Of a stretch of DNA of 64,000 bases, positions 38,012-46,982 are shown in pieces (the first letter of the stretch is position 1; every line of letters begins with the position of its first letter). The position numbers and the translations under genes were made by a program. The stretch spans positions 6,675,001 to 6,739,000 of the forward strand of contig NZ_CP163435.1 in NCBI RefSeq assembly GCF_041051975.1, given 5' to 3'. This DNA is from Streptomyces sp. R21. Lineage in GTDB: Bacteria > Actinomycetota > Actinomycetes > Streptomycetales > Streptomycetaceae. The notes under the pieces were generated by a model. The model did not search any database. It was not told the DNA's origin and saw only the letters and a list, made by a program, of their open reading frames with translations.

Positions 38012-38757
38012 CCGCACCGGTGTTCGTGGTCGACGACTTCCGTACCGGCGACGGTGGTCGGTTCGTGCTCGACGGCCCCGAGGGACGGCACGCCGTCTCC
38101 GTGAAGCGGCTGCGGTCCGGCGAGGAGATCGTCCTCACGGACGGCGCCGGACGGTGGGCCGAGGCGGAGGTGATCGGCACCGAGGGCAAGGACCGGCTGA
38201 TCGTCCGGCTGCACGAGGTGTCCGAGGAACCTGCCGAAAGCCCGCGCATCACCGTCGTACAGGCCCTCCCCAAGGGCGACCGCGGCGAACTCGCCGTGGA
38301 GACCATGACGGAGACCGGAGTCGACGCGATCGTCCCCTGGGCCGCCTCCCGCTGCATCACCCAGTGGAAGGGCGAGCGGGGCCTGAAGGCGCTCGCCAAG
38401 TGGCGTGCCACCGCCCGTGAGGCGGGCAAGCAGTCCCGCCGGGTGCGCTTCCCGGAGGTCGCGGACGCCGCGACGACCAAGCAGGTTGCCGCACTTCTCG
38501 CCAAAGCCGACTTCGCCGCCGTACTGCACGAGGACCGCGCCTGGGGCAGCGAGGCGCTCGCGACCGCCGAACTCCCGGCCGCTGGTGAGATCGTGCTGGT
38601 GGTGGGTCCCGAAGGTGGCGTGTCCCCCGATGAGTTGGCGCTCTTCGCCGACTCAGGTGCGAGGGCGTACCGTCTCGGGCGTAGCGTGCTGCGCACGTCG
38701 ACCGCCGGAACGGCGGCGACGGCGCTGCTGCTGGGCCGCACGGGCCGCTGGGCCTGA
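38008..38757 (+). CDS. rsmE: 16S rRNA (uracil-1498-N3)-methyltransferase
   Basis: RsmE methylates U1498 of 16S rRNA using SAM. The 249-residue protein has an N-terminal PUA-like domain (HAVSVKRLRSGEEIVLTDGAG) and a C-terminal SPOUT trefoil-knot domain with VVGPEGGVSPDEL and YRLGRSVLRTSTAGTAA, the SAM-binding knot loops. It is coupled to the nitronate monooxygenase gene by an ATGA overlap, with GGAGG within that gene's end upstream. A VOC-family gene follows 21 bases later and may be in the same operon. Confidence 0.95.
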   Translation: MTAPVFVVDDFRTGDGGRFVLDGPEGRHAVSVKRLRSGEEIVLTDGAGRWAEAEVIGTEGKDRLIVRLHEVSEEPAESPRITVVQALPKGDRGELAVETMTETGVDAIVPWAASRCITQWKGERGLKALAKWRATAREAGKQSRRVRFPEVADAATTKQVAALLAKADFAAVLHEDRAWGSEALATAELPAAGEIVLVVGPEGGVSPDELALFADSGARAYRLGRSVLRTSTAGTAATALLLGRTGRWA

Positions 38758-38778
38758 CCGACACCCGTTGGGGGATGC

Positions 38779-39174
38779 GTGGAACTCGCACAAGTACGGC
38801 TGCTCGTCTCGGATTTCGCCGCCTGTTACCACTTCTACGGCGAAGTCCTCGGCCTCAAGCCCCAGTCGGGGGCGACGGAGGGGCCGTACGAGAAGTTCAG
38901 CCCCGCCATAGGCTCGGCGGGCATCGCCCTCCAGGACCGCTCGATGATGGCCGAAGTCCTGGGCGAACTGGGCGACTCGGCGAGCGGTCACCGCTCCCTG
39001 GTGGTGCTGCGCGTCGACGACCTGGACGCCTACTGCGAGGCCGTCGCCTCCCGCGGCGGGGACATCCTGCACGGCCCGGCACCGATGACCGACCGCATGC
39101 GTGTCGCCCACCTCAAGGATCCCGAGGGCAACCTCGTGGAACTTCAGGAGTGGCTGCTGCTGCGCAGCGGCTGA
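38779..39174 (+). CDS. VOC (glyoxalase/dioxygenase) superfamily protein
   Basis: The 131-residue protein has the paired beta-alpha-beta-beta-beta modules of the vicinal-oxygen-chelate fold: LAQVRLLVSDFAACYHFYGEVLG at the start and VAHLKDPEGNLVELQEWL at the end, where the Glu in LVELQ is a likely metal ligand. Members include glyoxalase I, dioxygenases and antibiotic-resistance proteins, and the specific role is unknown. The GTG start has GGGGGA about 5 bases upstream. It lies 21 bases after rsmE. Confidence 0.85.
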   Translation: MELAQVRLLVSDFAACYHFYGEVLGLKPQSGATEGPYEKFSPAIGSAGIALQDRSMMAEVLGELGDSASGHRSLVVLRVDDLDAYCEAVASRGGDILHGPAPMTDRMRVAHLKDPEGNLVELQEWLLLRSG

Positions 39175-39279
39175 CCGGCGCGCCGGGAAGCGACCGGCCG
39201 TTCGATTCCCGCAAGTGCGGGAGTGGAGTGTCTGCTTGCGGTCTACCGCGGCGGCCGTCGCAGTGGCAGGCTGCCGTCT

Positions 39280-39849
39280 ATGGGGGCTTTGAGGCGTATC
39301 CGGCACCGGATGGGACGCAAGCAGACGCTGGCCGCTCTGGGGCTCGGAGCGGTCGGGGTGTTCGGTGTGGCGGCGTGCGAGCCCACGGACGGAATGAGCT
39401 CCGCCGTCGTGTCGTACACCACGGACCAGACCGCGACGAAGGAACTCGAGCGGCAGCACGTCGACGTCAACTGGCTCACCTGCACGGCCTCGTACGGCGG
39501 GGCCAACAAGGCCTACACGCCGGGGAAGACGCCCTCGCAGAGTCAGAACACCGTCGCCGAGGTCGACTGCCGGGGGCAGACGTCCGACGGGCGTGACATC
39601 AGCGTCAAGGGCAAGGTCACCCGGGCGGTCAACGGCGCCTGCGTGCGCGGGGACCTGCGGGCCACGGTGGGCGGCAAGGAGTGGTTCCACGTCAGCGGCC
39701 TCGGCAACTGCAACGCCACCAGCCAACCGACGTACACCCCGCCCGTCACCTACCGGCCGACGAACGGACAGCCCGGACCCACCGTGACCGTCACCGAGAC
39801 CGTCTGGTGCAAGGGCGACCCGACCTGCTGGCCCGCCCAGGGCAAGTGA
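39280..39849 (+). CDS. Putative lipoprotein, unknown function
   Basis: The 189-residue protein starts with a basic region and hydrophobic segment ending in a lipobox (VFGVAAC, Cys33), so it should be lipidated and anchored outside the membrane; ATG 39310 is an alternative start that keeps the lipobox. The mature part has cysteines at several positions (LTCTAS, VDCRGQ, GACVRG, GNCNAT), consistent with extracytoplasmic disulfides, and a Pro/Thr-rich C-terminal tail (PTYTPPVTYRPTNGQPGPT). No family is recognised; it resembles small conserved Streptomyces lipoproteins in general form. Confidence 0.75.
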   Translation: MGALRRIRHRMGRKQTLAALGLGAVGVFGVAACEPTDGMSSAVVSYTTDQTATKELERQHVDVNWLTCTASYGGANKAYTPGKTPSQSQNTVAEVDCRGQTSDGRDISVKGKVTRAVNGACVRGDLRATVGGKEWFHVSGLGNCNATSQPTYTPPVTYRPTNGQPGPTVTVTETVWCKGDPTCWPAQGK

Positions 39850-39928
39850 CCGGTCCCGGACGGATCGGGTAACCGGTCACGGACGGATCAAGTGACAGAA
39901 ACCCCTGTCCAGAGGCGCGGTCGCTGCA

Positions 39929-39934
39929 TAGGGT
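39929..39934 (+). promoter_or_regulatory. -10-like TAGGGT before the tricorn gene
   Basis: TAGGGT lies 6 bases before GTG 39941, predicting a leaderless mRNA; the same hexamer precedes nadD at 123-128. Confidence 0.4.
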
Positions 39935-39940
39935 GATCGG

Positions 39941-42900
39941 GTGACACAGTCTGCATCGTCATCATCGGCCGCACTGTCCACGCAGGCCGCGCAGGCCGCG
40001 TATCTCCGGTTTCCGCATCTGCGCGGCGAGTTGGTCGTCTTCACCGCCGAGGACGACGTCTGGGCGGCGCCCCTCGACGGGGCGGGCCGCGCCTGGCGGG
40101 TGAGTGCCGACAACGTTCCGGTGACCCACCCGCGCATCTCCCCGGACGGCACGACCGTCGCCTGGACCTCCACCCGCGACGGCGCGCCCGAGGTGCACGC
40201 CGCCTCCCTGGACGGCGGCCCGGCCAAACGGCTGACGTACTGGGGCAGTTCGAGGACACAGGTGCGCGGCTGGACCCCCGACGGCAAGGTGCTCGCCCTC
40301 AGCACGGTCGGGCAGGCCTCCCTCCGCCGGAGCTGGGCGCACGCCGTCCCGCTCGACGGGGGACCCTCGACCGTCCTTCCGTACGGCCTCGTCGGCGATG
40401 TCGCCTTCGGGCCGGGCGTGCTGCTGCTCTCCGCGCCGATGGGCCGCGAGGCCGCGTGGTGGAAGCGGTACCGGGGCGGCACAGCGGGCAAGTTGTGGAT
40501 CGACCGGGACGGCGGGGGCGAGTTCGGGCGCCTGCACGAGGACCTTGACGGGAACATCGAGTACCCGCTGTGGGTCGGCGAGCGCGTCGCGTTCCTCTCC
40601 GACCACGAAGGCGTGGGAGCGCTCTACTCCTCCCTCGCCGACGGGTCGGATCTGCGCCGGCACACGGCAGTTGACAGTTTCTACGCCCGGCAGGCGGCCA
40701 CCGACGGCACGCGCGTCGTGTACGCGTCCGCCGGTGAGCTGTGGCTGCTCGACGACCTCGACGGCGCCGAACCGCGCCGTCTCGACCTCCGCCTCGGCGG
40801 ACAGCGCGTCGACCTCCAGCCGCACCCCGTGAACGCGGCCCGCTGGTTCGGCGCCGCCGCCCCCGACCACACCGCGCGCGGCAGCGCCGTCTCCGTACGC
40901 GGCGCCGTCCACTGGGTCACCCACCGCTCGGGCCCCGCCCGCGCCCTCGCCGCCGAGCACGGCGTCCGCGCCCGGCTGCCCCGCACCTTCCGCTCCGAGG
41001 GCGAGGAGCACGTGGTGTGGGTGACGGACGCCGAGGGCGACGACGCCCTGGAGTTCGCCCCGGCGACCGGCGTCGCCCCCGGGGCCATCCCGCGACGGCT
41101 CGCCGCCGGACAGCTCGGCCGCGTCCTCGGCCTCGCCATGGCACCCGACGGCAGCCGCGCCGCCGTCGCCTCGCACGACGGGCGGGTGCTGCTCGTCGAG
41201 CGGGAGACCGGAGAGGTCCGCGAGGTCGACCGCAGCGAGGACGGCGACGTCACCGGCCTCGTCTTCTCGCCCGACTCGGCCTGGCTCGCGTGGTCGCACC
41301 CCGGCCCGCGCCCGCTGCGCCAGCTCAAGCTCGCCAACACCGCCGACCTGTCGGTGACCGAGGCGACCCCGCTGCGTTTCCGTGACTACTCGCCCGCCTT
41401 CACCCTGGACGGCAAACACCTCGCCTTCCTGTCGGCGCGCTCCTTCGACCCCGTCTACGACGAACACGTCTTCGACCTCGCGTTCGTGGGCGGCTCCCGC
41501 CCGCACCTGATCACCCTGGCCGCGACGACACCGTCCCCCTTCGGACCGCAGCGCCACGGCCGCCCCTTCGAGGCCCCCGACAAGGACGAGACGCCCGACA
41601 GCGAGGGCACCCCCACCACCCGGATCGACCTGGACGGACTCGCCGACCGGATAGTCCCGTTCCCCGTCGAGGCCGCCCGCTACTCGGGACTGCGGGCCGC
41701 CAAGGACGGCGTGCTGTGGCTGCGCCACCCCGTCCGCGGCGTGCTCGGCGCCTCCCGGGCCACACCCGACGACCCGGACCCCCAGAGCGAGCTGGAGCGG
41801 TACGACCTCGCCCAGCAGCGCATCGAGCACCTCGCCGCCGACGCCGACCACTTCGCCGTCAGCGGCGACGGCAAGCGCGTCCTGCTGTGGACCGACGGCA
41901 AGCTCAAGGTCGTACCGAGCGACCGCCGCGCCTCCAACGGCGAGGAGAGCGACAGCAACATCACCGTCGACCTCTCCCGGGTACGGCAGAGCGTCGACCC
42001 GGCCGCCGAGTGGCGCCAGATGTACGACGAGGCCGGCCGCCTCATGCGCGACAACTTCTGGCGGCCCGACCTCGGCGGCGCCGACTGGGACGCCGTACTG
42101 GAGCGCTACCGGCCCGTCCTCGACCGGCTCGCCACCCACGACGACCTCGTCGACCTCCTCTGGGAGGTGCAGGGCGAACTCGGCACCTCGCACGCCTACG
42201 TCAGCCCGCGCGGCGGCACAAGCGGCGCGAACCGGGCGCAGGGGCTCCTCGGGGCGGACATCTCCCGCCATGAGGACGGCAGTTGGCGCATCGACCGCAT
42301 CCTGCCCTCCGAGACCTCCGACCCCGAAGCGCAGGCCCCGCTCGCCGCGCCCGGTGTCGCGGTGCGCGCCGGGGACGCGATCGTCGCCGTCGGCGGACAG
42401 GCCGTCGACCCCGTCGCCGGGCCGGGCCCGCTGCTCGTCGGCACGGCGGGCAAACCGGTCGAGCTGACCGTCTCCCCGTCCGGCGGCGGCGACCTCCGGC
42501 ACGCCGTGGTCGTACCCACCGGCGACGACGAACCGCTGCGCTATCACGCCTGGGTCGCCGACCGGCGGGCCTACGTCCACGAGAAGTCCGGCGGCCGGCT
42601 CGGCTATCTGCACGTGCCCGACATGGTCGGCTCCGGCTGGGCCCAGCTCCACCGCGACCTGCGCATCGAAGTGGCCCGGGAGGGGCTGGTCGTCGACGTC
42701 CGCGAGAACCGCGGCGGCCACACCTCCCAGCTGATCGTCGAGAAGCTGGCACGACGCATCGTGGGCTGGGACCTCCCGCGCGGCATGCGGCCCTACAGCT
42801 ACCCGGAGGACGCGCCCCGCGGCCCCGTCGTCGCCGTCGCCAACGAGTTCTCCGGCTCCGACGGCGACATCGTCAACGCGGCGATCAAGGCTCTCGGGAT

Positions 42901-43186
42901 CGGGCCCGTGGTGGGCACCCGGACATGGGGCGGCGTGGTGGGCATCGACAGCCGCTACCGGCTCGTCGACGGCACGCTCGTCACCCAGCCCAAGTACGCC
43001 TTCTGGCTCGAGGGTTACGGCTGGGGCGTCGAGAACCACGGCGTCGACCCCGACGTCGAGGTGGTGCACGCCCCGCAGGACTACGCCGCTGGGCGGGACG
43101 TCCAACTGGACGAGGCGATCCGGATCGCGCTGGCGGCGCTGGAGGAAACACCGGCGAAGGCTGCGCCCGCTCTGCCGGAGGTGTAG
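39941..43186 (+). CDS. Tricorn protease (S41 family)
   Basis: Tricorn is a giant cytosolic protease that cuts proteasome products to short peptides. The 1081-residue protein has the two N-terminal beta-propellers (WD40-like repeats such as DGTTVAWTSTRDG and PDGSRAAVASHDG), a C1 helical domain, a PDZ domain near 765-845 and the S41 catalytic domain with nucleophile Ser973 in NEFSGSDGDIVN; VRENRGGHTSQ precedes it. The length matches tricorn of Thermoplasma and Streptomyces (Tri1). It starts with GTG, probably leaderless. Actinomycete genomes often carry two tricorn genes. Confidence 0.95.
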   Translation: MTQSASSSSAALSTQAAQAAYLRFPHLRGELVVFTAEDDVWAAPLDGAGRAWRVSADNVPVTHPRISPDGTTVAWTSTRDGAPEVHAASLDGGPAKRLTYWGSSRTQVRGWTPDGKVLALSTVGQASLRRSWAHAVPLDGGPSTVLPYGLVGDVAFGPGVLLLSAPMGREAAWWKRYRGGTAGKLWIDRDGGGEFGRLHEDLDGNIEYPLWVGERVAFLSDHEGVGALYSSLADGSDLRRHTAVDSFYARQAATDGTRVVYASAGELWLLDDLDGAEPRRLDLRLGGQRVDLQPHPVNAARWFGAAAPDHTARGSAVSVRGAVHWVTHRSGPARALAAEHGVRARLPRTFRSEGEEHVVWVTDAEGDDALEFAPATGVAPGAIPRRLAAGQLGRVLGLAMAPDGSRAAVASHDGRVLLVERETGEVREVDRSEDGDVTGLVFSPDSAWLAWSHPGPRPLRQLKLANTADLSVTEATPLRFRDYSPAFTLDGKHLAFLSARSFDPVYDEHVFDLAFVGGSRPHLITLAATTPSPFGPQRHGRPFEAPDKDETPDSEGTPTTRIDLDGLADRIVPFPVEAARYSGLRAAKDGVLWLRHPVRGVLGASRATPDDPDPQSELERYDLAQQRIEHLAADADHFAVSGDGKRVLLWTDGKLKVVPSDRRASNGEESDSNITVDLSRVRQSVDPAAEWRQMYDEAGRLMRDNFWRPDLGGADWDAVLERYRPVLDRLATHDDLVDLLWEVQGELGTSHAYVSPRGGTSGANRAQGLLGADISRHEDGSWRIDRILPSETSDPEAQAPLAAPGVAVRAGDAIVAVGGQAVDPVAGPGPLLVGTAGKPVELTVSPSGGGDLRHAVVVPTGDDEPLRYHAWVADRRAYVHEKSGGRLGYLHVPDMVGSGWAQLHRDLRIEVAREGLVVDVRENRGGHTSQLIVEKLARRIVGWDLPRGMRPYSYPEDAPRGPVVAVANEFSGSDGDIVNAAIKALGIGPVVGTRTWGGVVGIDSRYRLVDGTLVTQPKYAFWLEGYGWGVENHGVDPDVEVVHAPQDYAAGRDVQLDEAIRIALAALEETPAKAAPALPEV

Positions 43187-43205
43187 GCACCCGGAACGGG
43201 TGTGG

Positions 43206-43276
43206 CTGTACCTGGGGGCTGCCGCCCCCAGACCCCCGCTTTCGGCCTGAACGGCCTCGTCCTCAAACGCCGGACA
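43206..43276 (+). repeat. Streptomyces intergenic repeat with hairpin, after tricorn gene
   Basis: CTGGGGGC (43212-43219) pairs with GCCCCCAG (43224-43231) around TGCC and can terminate the tricorn mRNA. It is followed by a CCCCCGCTTTCGGCCTGAAC segment and CTCAAACGCCGGAC (43262-43275). This composite is, from general knowledge, a common dispersed element between Streptomyces genes; its core recurs at 19563. Confidence 0.6.
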
Positions 43277-43279
43277 GGC

Positions 43280-43300
43280 TAAAACGTCGATACGATGCTG
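43280..43300 (+). promoter_or_regulatory. Promoter motif TAAAAC-N5-TACGATGCTG before the HIT gene
   Basis: TAAAAC (43280-43285), 5 bases, TACGATGCTG (43291-43300). The same arrangement, TAAAAC-N5-TACTATGCTG, occurs before the deaminase gene at 44650-44670. TACGAT fits a -10 box; the TAAAAC element is too close to be a -35 and may bind an activator or define an extended promoter. Confidence 0.6.
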
Positions 43301-43335
43301 GCGTAATGATCAGTCTGTGCGAGGAGGCACGCAGC

Positions 43336-43689
43336 ATGGCGGGAGAGCCGCAGGACGACTGCCTGTTCTGCAAGATCGTCGCGGGGCAGATCCCGGCGAC
43401 CCTGGTCCGGGAGACCGAGACCACCGTCGCCTTCCGCGACATCAACCCCCAGGCGCCCACCCACGTCCTGGTCATCCCCAAGGTCCACCACCCGGACGCG
43501 GCATCCCTGGCCGCCGCCGAACCCGCCATCGCCGCCGACATGCTGCGTGAGGCCGGCGAGGTCGCCGCCGAGGAGAAGCTGGAGAGCTACCGCATCGTGT
43601 TCAACACGGGCAGCGGCGCCGGCCAGACCGTCTGGCACGCGCACGCTCACGTCCTGGGCGGCCGCGGCATGCAGTGGCCGCCGGGGTAA
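43336..43689 (+). CDS. HIT family (HINT-like) nucleotide hydrolase
   Basis: HIT proteins hydrolyse AMP-linked substrates such as adenosine phosphoramidates. The 117-residue protein has the signature HAHAH at residues 101-105 (WHAHAHVLGGRGM) and the N-terminal DCLFCKIVAGQIP zinc-type motif (Cys pair) of HINT members. ATG 43336 is chosen because GAGGAGG lies 8 bases upstream; ATG 43306 is also in frame and sits where a leaderless transcript would begin. The RNase Z gene follows 6 bases later. Confidence 0.93.
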   Translation: MAGEPQDDCLFCKIVAGQIPATLVRETETTVAFRDINPQAPTHVLVIPKVHHPDAASLAAAEPAIAADMLREAGEVAAEEKLESYRIVFNTGSGAGQTVWHAHAHVLGGRGMQWPPG

Positions 43690-43695
43690 CCGACC

Positions 43696-44601
43696 TTGTC
43701 CGTACGTGAATTGGTGGTGCTCGGCACCGCCAGCCAGGTCCCGACCCGGCACCGCAACCACAACGGCTACCTGCTGCGCTGGGACGGCGAGGGCCTCCTC
43801 TTCGACCCCGGAGAGGGCACCCAGCGGCAGATGCTGCGCGCCGGTGTCGCCGCGCACGACCTGCACCGGATCTGTGTCACCCACTTCCACGGCGACCACT
43901 CCCTCGGTCTCGCCGGGGTGATCCAGCGCATCAACCTCGACCGGGTGCCGCACGAGATCACCGCGCACTATCCGCGCTCGGGCCAGCGGTTCTTCGACCG
44001 GCTGCGGTACGCCACGGCGTACCGCGAGACCGTCGCGCTCACCGAAGCGCCGGTCGACGCCGACGGGACACTGGCCACGACCTCCTCGTACGCCCTGGAA
44101 GCACGGAAGTTGTCGCACCCCGTCGAGTCCTACGGGTACCGGCTCGTCGAGTCCGACGGGCGCCGCATGCTGCCCGAGCGGCTCGCCGCGCACGGGATCA
44201 AGGGGCCCGACGTCGGGCGGATCCAGCGGGAGGGCTCCCTCGGGGACGTCACGCTCGACGACGTCAGCGAGGTGCGGCGCGGGCAGCGGTTCGCGTTCGT
44301 CATGGACACCCGGCTGTGCGACGGGGTGCACGCGCTCGCCGACGGGTGCGACCTCCTCGTCATCGAGTCGACGTTCCTGGACGAGGACGTCCAACTCGCC
44401 TCCGATCACGGGCATCTGACGGCTGGTCAGGCAGGTGCGGTCGCGCGGGACGCCGGGGTACGGCATCTCGTGCTCACGCACTTCAGCCAGCGCTACTCCG
44501 ACCCCGAGGAGTTCGAGCGGCAGGCGCGGGCCGCCGGGTTCGAGGGCGAGCTGACCGTGGCGCACGATCTGCAACGGGTGCCGGTGCCCAAGCGGGGGTG
44601 A
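43696..44601 (+). CDS. rnz: Ribonuclease Z
   Basis: RNase Z cuts the 3' trailer of tRNA precursors that lack an encoded CCA, as is the case for both tRNA-Ala genes here. The 301-residue protein has the metallo-beta-lactamase motif HFHGDH at 63-68, the N-terminal LGTASQVPTRHRNHNGYLL, the exosite-like region (EARKLSHPVESYGYRL), MDTRLCDGV and the C-terminal HGHLTAGQAG and LTHFSQRY. TTG is the start codon, 6 bases after the HIT stop, with only a weak GGGG upstream. It is probably co-transcribed with the HIT gene. Confidence 0.92.
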   Translation: MSVRELVVLGTASQVPTRHRNHNGYLLRWDGEGLLFDPGEGTQRQMLRAGVAAHDLHRICVTHFHGDHSLGLAGVIQRINLDRVPHEITAHYPRSGQRFFDRLRYATAYRETVALTEAPVDADGTLATTSSYALEARKLSHPVESYGYRLVESDGRRMLPERLAAHGIKGPDVGRIQREGSLGDVTLDDVSEVRRGQRFAFVMDTRLCDGVHALADGCDLLVIESTFLDEDVQLASDHGHLTAGQAGAVARDAGVRHLVLTHFSQRYSDPEEFERQARAAGFEGELTVAHDLQRVPVPKRG

Positions 44602-44649
44602 TCCCTCCGGGCGGGGCCCGGGGTGGAGGCGCCGGTTCTGAAACGGCAA

Positions 44650-44670
44650 TAAAACACCCGTACTATGCTG
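44650..44670 (+). promoter_or_regulatory. Promoter motif TAAAAC-N5-TACTATGCTG before the deaminase gene
   Basis: TAAAAC (44650-44655), then TACTATGCTG (44661-44670). The TACTAT -10 is followed after 6 bases by the ATG, so the mRNA should be leaderless. It pairs with the copy at 43280-43300. Confidence 0.65.
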
Positions 44671-44672
44671 CG

Positions 44673-45665
44673 ATGCCCCTCCCCAAAGCTGAACTGCACC
44701 TCCACATCGAAGGCACCCTGGAGCCCGAGCTGGCCTTCGCGCTGGCCGCGCGCAACGGCGTGACGCTGCCGTACGCCGACACCGAAGAGCTCCGTAAGGC
44801 GTATCTCTTCGATGATCTGCAGTCGTTCCTGAACCTGTACTACGAGCTGATGTCCGTGCTCCGCACCGAGCAGGACTTCGCCGACCTCGCCGACGCCTAT
44901 CTCGCGCGCGCCGCCGCGCAGGGCGTGCGGCACGCGGAGATCTTCTTCGATCCGCAGGCCCACATCGCCCGTGGGGTGGGGATGGGGGCCGTCGTGGAAG
45001 GGCTGTGGCGGGCGCTGGGGCGCAGCGAGGAGACGCACGGCGTGTCCACCCAGCTGATCATGTGCTTCCTGCGGGACGAGTCCGCCGAGTCGGCCATGGA
45101 CACCCTGGAGGCCGCGAAGCCGTACCTCGACCGGATCGTCGGCATCGGCCTCGACTCCGCCGAGGTCGGGCATCCGCCGGTCAAGTTCCGCGAGGTGTAC
45201 GAGGCCGCCGGTGCGCTCGGGCTGCGCCGCGTCGCGCACGCGGGCGAGGAGGGGCCGCCCGCGTACATCACCGAGGCGCTGGACGTGCTCGGTGTCGAGC
45301 GCATCGACCACGGGCTGCGCTGCATGGAGGACGCCGAGCTGGTCGAGCGGCTCGTCCGGGAGCGGGTGCCGCTGACGCTCTGCCCGCTGTCCAACGTACG
45401 GCTGCGCGCCGTGGACGTCCTCGCGGACCATCCGCTGCCCGCCATGCTCGACGCCGGGCTGCTGTGCACCGTCAACTCCGACGATCCCGCGTACTTCGGC
45501 GGCTACGCCGGGGACAACTTCGACGCCGTGAGCGGGGCGCTCGGGCTCGGTCCCGAGCGGCTGCGGGAGCTTGCCCGCAACTCGTTCGTCGCCTCCTTCC
45601 TGGAGCATGACGAGGAGCGGCGGGCCCGGTACATCGCCGAGGTCGAGGCGTACGAGTTCGAGTAG
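44673..45665 (+). CDS. Adenine/adenosine deaminase family protein
   Basis: Metal-dependent deaminases of this family convert adenosine or adenine to inosine or hypoxanthine. The 330-residue TIM-barrel protein has metal ligands His9/His11 (AELHLHIEGTLEPEL), HAGEEG near 191, the catalytic region ERIDHGLRC and CPLSNVRL, and the aspartate motif NSDDPAYFGGY. The HLHIEGTLEPEL and NSDDPAYFGGY forms resemble adenine deaminases of the Aah1 type more than classic adenosine deaminase, so adenine is the more likely substrate. ATG 44673 directly follows the promoter. After the TAG stop the frame continues FAEQFAE to a second TAG. Confidence 0.85.
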   Translation: MPLPKAELHLHIEGTLEPELAFALAARNGVTLPYADTEELRKAYLFDDLQSFLNLYYELMSVLRTEQDFADLADAYLARAAAQGVRHAEIFFDPQAHIARGVGMGAVVEGLWRALGRSEETHGVSTQLIMCFLRDESAESAMDTLEAAKPYLDRIVGIGLDSAEVGHPPVKFREVYEAAGALGLRRVAHAGEEGPPAYITEALDVLGVERIDHGLRCMEDAELVERLVRERVPLTLCPLSNVRLRAVDVLADHPLPAMLDAGLLCTVNSDDPAYFGGYAGDNFDAVSGALGLGPERLRELARNSFVASFLEHDEERRARYIAEVEAYEFE

Positions 45666-45704
45666 TTCGCCGAGCAGTTCGCCGAGTAGTGCTTCGGTCG
45701 GTGC

Positions 45705-46982
45705 CTACGTGGTTCCGGGCCCCGGTGCGGCTGCTGCCTGCCGGGGCCCCGCCGTGTCGTAGGCCTGGCGGATGCTGGGGGACTGGGCGTGGGCGTCCAG
45801 GTCCAGGGGGATCTCCACCACCGGGTGAAGGTGGTGCGGGGCGCGGGTGCGGCGGCCGTCGGTGTGCAGGGCGACCGCGGTCATCGGGAGCGTGAGCACC
45901 AGCAGGCCCACGGCCAGGATCGCGCCCATCGCCGGGAATCCGGCCTGTGCGGCGAGCACACTGCCGGCGAGCGGGCCCGCCGCCGTGCCCAGTGAGGACG
46001 CCGAGCCGACGAAGACCGCCCAGCGGCCGCGCTGGTCGAGCGAGGCGGCGAGGCCGAGTACGTACGACAGCACGATCGGGTAGAGCGTGTTCCAGGCGAT
46101 CTCGCCCGTCGCGAACGTCGTGAGGTCCGTGGCGGTCGCGCTGAGCGCGATGCAGCCGGCGATCACGGCCGTGCCCGCACCGATCGGCAGCGCCCGGCCC
46201 AGCCGCGGGCCGAGCGCGCCCGCGGCGAGCACCCCGAGCAGTCCGGCGCCGAGGGCGACGGCGAAGACCACACCGACGGTGACCTCCGTGAGTCCCGCCT
46301 GCGTCAGGCCGATCCGGCCGCTGACACCCCAGAGCGAGTTCTGCGCGAGGGACCAGCAGAGCATGGCGGCGGCGAGGAGCAGGCCGGGACGGAGGTGAGG
46401 GAGGCGGCGGTCCGTCGTCGGGCGAGGGGTGAGGGGCGTCGTGTGCGCATGGGTGGGGAGGCGGCCGGTGGTGGGCCACACCAGCAGTGCGGTGAGGGCG
46501 ATCGCGGCGAGGGGGAGGCCGTGGCCCGGGCCGAGGTGCGGGACCGTCAGATAGACCGTGCCCGCGAGCGCGGAGACGCCGAGGAGGCCGTGCGCGGTGA
46601 CCCGGTGCGCATCGCTCTGGGCGGCGATTCCGGCGGCGGCGACCGTGGTGGCTGTGCCGGAGCCGAAGCCGCCGACGATCGCTCCGGCGACGACGACGGG
46701 GAGGCTGGTCGTGAGGGCGGCCGTGCCGTAGCCGGCGGCGGCGAGGAGCAGGCCCGCGCGGGCCAGCCTGCGTGGGCCGATGCGGTCCACGCGGCTCGCG
46801 AGCACGAAGCCGGCTGCCGCTGAGCTCAGCAGCAGGGCGCTGCCGAGGGAGCCGGCCTGGGTGGCCGAGAGGGGGAGGCCTGCGTCCAGTCTGCCGACGG
46901 TGGTGGGCAGGAGGTACGCGGCGAGGTACCCGGCCGTGAAAAGGGCGACGAGAGGCCAGGGCGTGGTGGTGCGGGCGGACAC
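45705..46982 (-). CDS. MFS transporter
   Basis: The 425-residue protein has twelve predicted helices in two halves. Helix 1 is WPLVALFTAGYLAAYLLPTTVG, and the cytoplasmic loop between helices 2 and 3 reads ASRVDRIGPRRLARAGLLL, matching the MFS motif A (GxxxDRxGRR) in degenerate form. A central basic loop (TTGRLPTHAHTTPLTPRPT) separates the halves. It resembles small-molecule exporters or cyanate-type carriers; the substrate is unknown. The GTG start has GGGA 7 bases upstream. It converges with the deaminase gene, 39 bases between stops. Confidence 0.85.
   Translation of the reverse strand: MSARTTTPWPLVALFTAGYLAAYLLPTTVGRLDAGLPLSATQAGSLGSALLLSSAAAGFVLASRVDRIGPRRLARAGLLLAAAGYGTAALTTSLPVVVAGAIVGGFGSGTATTVAAAGIAAQSDAHRVTAHGLLGVSALAGTVYLTVPHLGPGHGLPLAAIALTALLVWPTTGRLPTHAHTTPLTPRPTTDRRLPHLRPGLLLAAAMLCWSLAQNSLWGVSGRIGLTQAGLTEVTVGVVFAVALGAGLLGVLAAGALGPRLGRALPIGAGTAVIAGCIALSATATDLTTFATGEIAWNTLYPIVLSYVLGLAASLDQRGRWAVFVGSASSLGTAAGPLAGSVLAAQAGFPAMGAILAVGLLVLTLPMTAVALHTDGRRTRAPHHLHPVVEIPLDLDAHAQSPSIRQAYDTAGPRQAAAAPGPGTT

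Noticed and set aside
39962..43105. Minus-strand ORF (1047 aa) opposite the tricorn gene
   Set aside because: Antisense shadow of a well-supported tricorn protease.
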